NCBI RefSeq assembly: GCF_900109515.1
Contig: NZ_FOBD01000022.1
Coordinates: forward strand, 1 to 64,000
Reading direction: 5' to 3'
DNA: 64,000 bases
Origin: Paenibacillus sp. OK003
GTDB taxonomy: Bacteria; Bacillota; Bacilli; Paenibacillales; Paenibacillaceae
Shown here piece by piece: positions 60,472-64,000 of this stretch. Both the position numbers and the translations under genes were made by a program. The first letter of the stretch is position 1; every line of letters starts with the position of its first letter. The notes beneath the pieces are model-generated. The model did no database searches. It had not been told where the DNA came from and saw only the letters and a program-made list of their open reading frames with translations.

Positions 60472-61092
60472 TTACCTGTCCTGGATTGCCTTGTCAAAGG
60501 TATGTGCAAGATCCTGCTGATGTATATAGATAAGTAGCGGATTTAATGGTTGAACGATGCGCTCCAATTCCAGAACATATTGCACGTTTTCTTCTCTGGA
60601 TTGATTGGTTTTCACCAAACCTATGGTCAATGGATTTTGAATAAAACAACATTCGAATATAGTGATGGAATCATCATCCACACTTATCACGCTTTCGGTA
60701 AAACTCCGCCATTTTTCGGTGATCAGCTTCACATTTTGTTCAAAAGGTAGTTCGTAAATATCTTTGCTAAATATCTCCTGCACCACATGATCGGGGAAAT
60801 CCACTCCGAATTCCTCTTTCATTTTGCGATAAGGAATCAGGAAACTATCCTGATAGGCTGTTGCTCTGCTCTCCAATATATGTTTACACGTCTCCTGAGC
60901 ATCCACCAAAGATCTGAACTCTTCCGCAGAATAAAAGGCCACACCATCATAATCAGCAGGGTGATCCAGATTCCCTTCCTGGATGAGCTGCACCTTTTTG
61001 CCATGCTCAGTCAGAATCTCGGAAACCATCTTGGCAATCGTCGACTTTCCTGAACCCGGTAATCCCTCAATAAGTATCAATTGTTTTGTCAT
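60472..61092 (-). CDS. P-loop kinase-like protein, probably 3'-truncated
   Basis: A 206-residue protein with Walker A GLPGSGKST (residues 9-17) and a nucleoside-kinase-like body (GNLDHPADYDGVAFYSAEEF, FECCFIQNPLTIGLV). The last residues LLIYIHQQDLAHTFDKAIQD would normally be followed by R-P-x-W and another 60-90 residues in this family. Here the frame ends at D-R-stop where the remnant of a secreted protein begins. Walker A and the central domain are intact but the C-terminal part is missing, so function is doubtful. Confidence 0.75.
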   Translation of the reverse strand: MTKQLILIEGLPGSGKSTIAKMVSEILTEHGKKVQLIQEGNLDHPADYDGVAFYSAEEFRSLVDAQETCKHILESRATAYQDSFLIPYRKMKEEFGVDFPDHVVQEIFSKDIYELPFEQNVKLITEKWRSFTESVISVDDDSITIFECCFIQNPLTIGLVKTNQSREENVQYVLELERIVQPLNPLLIYIHQQDLAHTFDKAIQDR

Positions 61093-61130
61093 GATTTCAT
61101 CACCCTTAACTTCTTTTCATTCAGTCGTTG

Positions 61131-61658
61131 TTAATCGATGTCTGCAAAGATCCACTTCGCAGCATCGCCATCCGCTTTCTTTTTCCTAAACACCATGCTA
61201 GAGCTGGCCTCCTCCCCGTTCTCTCTTAATTCAGTAACCATCACAAGTGCTTCATAAAGCTTCTTTTGCTCTCGAATGTTGATATCACTCATAGAGATGA
61301 TCTTACGAACTTTAAAACCTGAAAATCCTGAAACTGGCATGCCTGAGACTGGCGATTGTGGATCAAAAAGGCTCATATAGCCCTCCTCATCCTCTTCCCA
61401 TATATAACGCATGCGCACGTTCATCAGTTTGACGATTTCCAGTTCATCACCTGTGTACTTCGTTTCATCAAGGTAAACAGGAGGGATGCCTTTGTCTTTT
61501 TTGGGTGCTTCTGCTTCATCGTCCTTCTGCTCGATTGCTTCATCAGTAACGCTTTCCGTCACAGGAATCGTTGGTTTCTGTACAGCTTCATGGGTTGTTT
61601 TATCCTGACAGGCGATTAAGAACAGAAATAATAACGACAACACGGTTAACTTTTTCAT
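61131..61658 (-). CDS. hypothetical lipoprotein
   Basis: A 175-residue lipoprotein: KKLTVLSLLFLFLIACQDK carries the lipobox with Cys at about 17. A Glu/Lys/Pro-rich spacer follows, then a folded domain (VKLMNVRMRYIWEEDEEGYM, KLYEALVMVTELRENGEEAS) of NTF2-like appearance. ATG 61658 has GGAGG seven bases upstream; the longer frame to 61703 overlaps the HAD gene. Its start overlaps the HAD stop, so they are translationally coupled. Confidence 0.75.
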   Translation of the reverse strand: MKKLTVLSLLFLFLIACQDKTTHEAVQKPTIPVTESVTDEAIEQKDDEAEAPKKDKGIPPVYLDETKYTGDELEIVKLMNVRMRYIWEEDEEGYMSLFDPQSPVSGMPVSGFSGFKVRKIISMSDINIREQKKLYEALVMVTELRENGEEASSSMVFRKKKADGDAAKWIFADID

Positions 61659-62332
61659 ATCCAAGCCTCCAACATATGCACAACTTCGCCAAGATCTTTG
61701 CACTCATAATCCGGTGTAATCTGTTGCGGTTTGAGTTTTCCTTTTCGATTCAACCAGATAGCCTTAATTCCCGCATTTTGCGCTCCTTGTACATCACTTA
61801 CCAGAGAATCGCCTATATGGATTACCTCATCTCGCTGCAAACCATACCTGTTGATCGCTTCATCAAACATCTCTGACCTTGGTTTATAAGAACGAACATC
61901 CTCACTGGTAATCACTCCGGTCACTTCAATGTTATGTGCCTTCATTGCGGCTTTCACGTCATCCGTATCGATATTGGAAAGGATATATACCGGAACTTCA
62001 AGAGAATGAAGAAAGGGAATTGAATCAGCAAATATGCCAGGGTTACGCCAATGTGCCAACTGTTCCTGATTAAGTGACTCAGCTTGTAGATCCGATTTGA
62101 AATGGAGAAGCGTTTCTGCCAGAGATTGCACATTCAGCATTCTTTGCGTGGTAAACTGGCTGCCGTGGCTTGCATAAAACAATGTTGAAAAAGCCTTCCA
62201 CCAGTAAGCACCGATCTCATCGGTTGTACACTCCACCTGCGCTGTCGCTTGAACTTGTTTATAAATCACGGGTAGAATATCATCATCTTCATGAACAACT
62301 GTCCCATAGAAATCAAGGAAAATGGCTTTCAT
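61655..62332 (-). CDS. HAD-superfamily hydrolase
   Basis: A 225-residue HAD-IA phosphatase with IFLDFYGTVVHED (motif I; D-x-Y/F variant DFYGT), VYILSNIDTDDVK (motif II), SEDVRSYKPRSEMF (lysine) and VIHIGDSLVSDVQGAQNAGI (motif III). Substrate unknown. ATG after GGAGG. Confidence 0.9.
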   Translation of the reverse strand: MKAIFLDFYGTVVHEDDDILPVIYKQVQATAQVECTTDEIGAYWWKAFSTLFYASHGSQFTTQRMLNVQSLAETLLHFKSDLQAESLNQEQLAHWRNPGIFADSIPFLHSLEVPVYILSNIDTDDVKAAMKAHNIEVTGVITSEDVRSYKPRSEMFDEAINRYGLQRDEVIHIGDSLVSDVQGAQNAGIKAIWLNRKGKLKPQQITPDYECKDLGEVVHMLEAWI

Positions 62333-62484
62333 TCTATTCCTCCCACTGGAATAATCTCAATTCCCAAAAAACTTCCTATTGTATGTTAAATTTTCTCTGT
62401 AGGTACATCATAACCCATAATGTGGAATTTGCGAATGAACCAAATAACGTAATCCTCCCCCTCCTTACGGATTTTGCTCAACAC

Positions 62485-62531
62485 AAAAACCACGCTGCTC
62501 TGCATGTTTTCATCATACAAAGAAGCGTGGT
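62485..62531 (-). terminator. terminator before the HAD gene region
   Basis: ACCACGCT (62489-62496) pairs exactly with AGCGTGGT (62524-62531). On the minus strand TTTTTGTG follows. It ends the transcript of the gene at 62580. Confidence 0.7.
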
Positions 62532-62579
62532 ATATCGATAAAGCCTTTACAACTTCCAACATCATAGAACAGAAACCAA

Positions 62580-62924
62580 CTATCTTTTAAAAAACATGTT
62601 CATTACACCAGTGGCTTTAATGTTGAGCTCATTACCCTCAGCATCCATAAAAGTCTCATTATACGTAGTAAAGATTCCCACATGCTGTATATGTCCGCTT
62701 CTGAAATTAAGACTTTTTTCCTGGCCGTTCGTGATCTGTGTATACGTCGTTTCATTGATGTCGTAGGAGACATGTATACCATACTCGCTTTCCAGCCATG
62801 TATAAAAATCGGTTCTGGTTGGATTGGTAATAATCATAATGACAACTAAAATGACAAGACTCATAACTAGTATTTTACGGATCAAGTTCGGTTCATAACC
62901 AAATCTATTCTTCATCTTTTTCAT
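62580..62924 (-). CDS. membrane-anchored hypothetical protein (DUF4359-like?)
   Basis: A 114-residue protein with one N-terminal transmembrane helix (about residues 14-34) followed by TNPTRTDFYTWLESEYGI and a beta-rich tail. The TNP-x-D-x-Y/F start after the helix recalls DUF4359, but the match is tentative. Its start overlaps the end of the upstream gene (62905) by 20 bases, so they are coupled. Confidence 0.68.
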   Translation of the reverse strand: MKKMKNRFGYEPNLIRKILVMSLVILVVIMIITNPTRTDFYTWLESEYGIHVSYDINETTYTQITNGQEKSLNFRSGHIQHVGIFTTYNETFMDAEGNELNIKATGVMNMFFKR

Positions 62925-63315
62925 TCCGCATCTTCGTTATCATCTCAACCTTTCTAGCCAAAACCCAGCCACTTAACCCATACGATGATGTAATGACAAA
63001 GTACAGATATTCCCCCTCGATCAACTTGGTTTCCAGCTCTTTATCAGTTTCATACATGATAGGCCAGCCCTGACCTTTCCCTTTCTCCAACAAATCGCGA
63101 TTGTAACTAATAAAATAATCCAAACCAACGTCGTCAATATCGAAGATAATGCTGCCTTGCAACGGAGTATCAAATGAATGTGCCAATACATCCGAGAAAA
63201 GGATATCCGTATCATCATGCAATTCAGGATGATGCGAACGGGTACGCATCCTAATCTTCTCATTCTCCAAATCGACTTCGTAACTTAATATGATGTTATC
63301 ATGCACACTTGCCAT
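62905..63315 (-). CDS. hypothetical protein
   Basis: A 136-residue soluble protein, beta-rich and acidic (NIILSYEVDLENEKIRMRTR, GSIIFDIDDVGLDYFISYNR). This recalls small immunity-like proteins found in toxin-immunity neighbourhoods, but no family was recognised. ATG after AAAGGGG. Confidence 0.7.
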   Translation of the reverse strand: MASVHDNIILSYEVDLENEKIRMRTRSHHPELHDDTDILFSDVLAHSFDTPLQGSIIFDIDDVGLDYFISYNRDLLEKGKGQGWPIMYETDKELETKLIEGEYLYFVITSSYGLSGWVLARKVEMITKMRNEKDEE

Positions 63316-63362
63316 TTTATGACCCCTTTCAAAGTTCCATTTTAACTCATTGGTTGCTCTGC

Positions 63363-63719
63363 TTATGACCTGTTAAACAACTGCTCGTCAAACCATACAT
63401 CCTCATAATCTTCTGCAATCACAAACCGCCATCCCGGCGCAAGTCCGAGATACTTATTAATTTTCGGGTCCCAGTCATCGATGTGTGTTACATGTAAAGG
63501 TACAAAAAAATCATCTGCATCAGAGTACTTTTCTGCCCAAATATACCATCCGGTTGTATCTCCCTCGGGCTGAATACGCATTCCGTGGATCGGTTCCACC
63601 TTCTCTTTGACGTTCCAGGCGATTCCAATCTTATGGTGCAGTTCGCTCGGTACATAGTCGGCATTATATTTCTGACACATCTGCATCTGTTCCTGAATGG
63701 AATCAGCATTTGTCATCAT
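63363..63719 (-). CDS. Imm33-like immunity-family protein (DUF2185)
   Basis: A 118-residue protein. GDTTGWYIWAEKYSDADDFF, VPLHVTHIDDWDPKINKYLG and PGWRFVIAEDYEDVWFDE follow the Imm33/DUF2185 pattern closely. Members are often immunity proteins of polymorphic toxins. No toxin gene is seen in the window. The start has only a weak ribosome site (GAGATGA). Confidence 0.82.
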   Translation of the reverse strand: MMTNADSIQEQMQMCQKYNADYVPSELHHKIGIAWNVKEKVEPIHGMRIQPEGDTTGWYIWAEKYSDADDFFVPLHVTHIDDWDPKINKYLGLAPGWRFVIAEDYEDVWFDEQLFNRS

Positions 63720-63751
63720 TAATCATCTCATTTCTCACATGTTGGATTTGA

Positions 63752-63886
63752 CTAAGGTTGTTCATAGTACTGTTTATAATTAGAGACCCATTCCTCTTTG
63801 GAAAAATTAACAAAGTCATATAAGTCACACTGTCTAAGATAGTTCAGAATATTGTTTAATTCTTCCGCTTTTTTCCTGCTCTCCAT
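63752..63886 (-). CDS. 44-residue ORF or gene tail
   Basis: A charged, tyrosine-rich frame (MESRKKAEELNNILNYLRQC, then DLYDFVNFSKEEWVSNYKQY). The same frame is open 13 codons further upstream with protein-like sequence and no ribosome site, so it may be the tail of a broken gene rather than a complete one. It precedes the Imm33-like gene on the same strand by about 30 bases. Confidence 0.4.
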   Translation of the reverse strand: MESRKKAEELNNILNYLRQCDLYDFVNFSKEEWVSNYKQYYEQP

Positions 63887-64000
63887 TCTAGCATAGAAAT
63901 AGAATTGAATTGTGTGAAGTACCTGTTATGTTAGAAGAATTTCGAATTAACACAGCATAGTTTCGCCTCCAAAAAGTATGAAAAAAAGAACTACTCCATT

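Noticed and set aside
62170..62541. 123-codon plus-strand frame
   Set aside because: Mostly antisense to the HAD gene, ending in a terminator; no start site.
1..64000. CRISPR arrays, tRNA or rRNA genes, phage genes
   Set aside because: No regularly spaced direct repeats, cloverleaf with CCA end, conserved rRNA stretches or phage structural genes were noticed on reading both strands.

Overview
The window looks like a chromosomal segment of a low-to-mid GC Firmicute, most probably a Paenibacillus. The evidence is the style of the gene content: carbohydrate ABC importers without their own ATPase, DUF5696, NHL and Yip1 genes, glycoside hydrolases, Spo0M, bacillithiol-type DinB and TmrB relatives. 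It also has strong Shine-Dalgarno sites with frequent TTG/GTG starts and two families of intergenic repeats that I associate with Paenibacillus. No rRNA, tRNA, CRISPR array or prophage was seen.

Layout. 1-2.7 kb: four small metabolic or unknown genes. 2.97-4.3 kb: a complete IS3-family element next to a repeat-rich non-coding stretch. 4.7-10.2 kb: a YdcF protein, a nucleotidyltransferase, and a metallophosphoesterase / EamA transporter / GH43 operon with a divergent DeoR regulator. 10.3-12 kb: a TetR-MFS pair sharing one exact 17-bp operator. 12.1-13.2 kb: an unknown gene and a SunI-like protein. 13.6-27.6 kb: the main system of the window, one long minus-strand operon of ten genes. It holds two solute-binding proteins (one a 975-residue fusion with carbohydrate-binding modules), two permease pairs, a membrane NHL/TPR protein, a Yip1-family protein, a DUF5696 protein and a GH26 beta-mannanase. 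A divergent LacI regulator (28.4 kb) and a cre-like site at the promoter probably control it.

29.5-32 kb: a DUF4272-rtcB pair. 32-34.7 kb: a small secreted protein, three acetyltransferases and a PgsA-like protein that has lost two catalytic aspartates. 34.8-39.3 kb: a BceRS-BceAB peptide-antibiotic sensing and detoxification module with a BceR-type operator. 39.6-51.4 kb: mostly single small enzymes (SDR, methyltransferase, GNATs, Nudix, bacillithiol transferase, cupin, TmrB-like kinase, GT4, HADs), spo0M behind an ECF-type promoter, and two small genes of 43 and 56 codons. 51.7-53.7 kb: a YdbS/YdbT-type PH-domain pair. 53.9-64 kb: lipoproteins, a possible zinc peptidase, HIT, Nudix, HD, IMPase and ANT-like genes and an Imm33-like protein. 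This last stretch shows decay: a PhzF fragment, a P-loop kinase that ends at a junction with a headless secreted protein, and short leftover reading frames.

How the genes work together. The mannanase, CBM-bearing binding protein and permeases form a plausible beta-mannan or related oligosaccharide utilisation system that would borrow an MsmX-type ATPase from elsewhere. The Bce module, PH-domain pair, Spo0M and TmrB-like protein suggest cell-envelope and antibiotic defence. Most genes lie on the minus strand and are separated by clear hairpin terminators.
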